Assembly (NCBI RefSeq): GCF_018403685.1
Contig: NZ_BOVK01000045.1
Span: forward strand, 1 to 37,213
Reading direction: 5' to 3'
Source: Xylanibacillus composti
GTDB lineage: Bacteria > Bacillota > Bacilli > Paenibacillales > K13
DNA length: 37,213 bases
Part shown: in pieces, positions 37,092 to 37,213 of the stretch
Numbering within the stretch: the stretch's first letter is position 1
Layout of the letters: each line of letters begins with the position of its first letter
Translations under genes and position numbers: made by a program
Notes under the pieces: model-generated
Databases searched by the model: none
Seen by the model: only the letters and a program-made list of their open reading frames with translations
What the model was told of the DNA's origin: nothing

Positions 37092-37210
37092 TGCCTGGCA
37101 GCGTCCTACTCTCCCAGGACCCTTCGGTCCAAGTACCATCGGCGCTGGAGGGCTTAACGGTCGTGTTCGGGATGGGAACGCGTGGGTCCCCTCCGCCATC
37201 GCCACCAGAC
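37092..37210 (-). rRNA. rrf: 5S ribosomal RNA
   Basis: The minus strand reads TCTGGTGGCGATGGCGGAGG at the 5' end, contains CCCATCCCGAACACG in the conserved loop, and ends AGGACGCTGCCAGGCA. The 5' and 3' ends pair as helix I. The length is about 117-119 bases, with the exact 5' end uncertain by one or two bases. It implies that 23S and 16S rRNA genes lie just beyond the right edge of the window. Confidence 0.95.
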
Positions 37211-37213
37211 GTA

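Overview
The window is one long block of housekeeping genes from a low-to-moderate GC Gram-positive bacterium, almost certainly a member of the Bacillales and most likely Paenibacillaceae. That placement is an inference from gene order and protein similarity by recall; no search was run. Read on the minus strand, the order is 5S rRNA, lrgA-lrgB, ctsR-mcsA-mcsB-clpC, radA-disA, pssA, yacL, ispD-ispF-gltX, cysE-cysS-mrnC-rlmB-rae1, sigH, rpmG-secE-nusG, rplK-rplA, rplJ-rplL, ybxB, rpoB-rpoC, ybxF-rpsL-rpsG-fusA-tuf. This is essentially the Bacillus subtilis origin-proximal rrn-to-tufA region. The differences I can see are lrgAB between the rRNA operon and ctsR, pssA between disA and yacL, and a lone plus-strand gene between yacL and pssA.

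Right end (about 26.9-37.2 kb): the 3' end of an rRNA operon (5S plus terminator), a LrgA/LrgB membrane pair, and the class III heat-shock operon. The heat-shock operon has a strong sigma-A promoter with a perfect CtsR heptad repeat just downstream of the -10. Then come DNA repair and c-di-AMP synthesis (radA-disA) and phosphatidylserine synthase, which has its own consensus promoter whose -35 lies inside the end of disA.

Middle (about 17-26.9 kb): a solitary 131-aa cysteine-containing protein on the plus strand with its own strong promoter and terminator; yacL; a MEP-pathway pair leading into glutamyl-tRNA synthetase; a T-box leader, probably cysteine-specific, ahead of cysE-cysS-mrnC-rlmB-rae1; and the sporulation/stationary sigma factor gene sigH.

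Left end (about 0.3-17 kb): translation and transcription machinery in several transcription units. Candidate promoters lie ahead of rpmG, rplJ (with an L10-type autoregulatory leader), rpoB and ybxF. Most promoters named here have 16-18 bp spacing and near-consensus hexamers, but none has been tested.

The genes work together in making the ribosome and RNA polymerase, charging tRNAs for Cys and Glu, maturing and surveying RNA (Mini-III, RlmB, Rae1), and controlling protein quality (CtsR-McsA-McsB-ClpC). I see no tRNA, CRISPR array, phage, insertion sequence or defence system. I did not find a convincing undescribed system. The most interesting leftovers are the lone plus-strand gene, two short ORFs with good ribosome binding sites in intergenic gaps, the mrnC/rlmB overlap, and a few unexplained hairpins and repeats.
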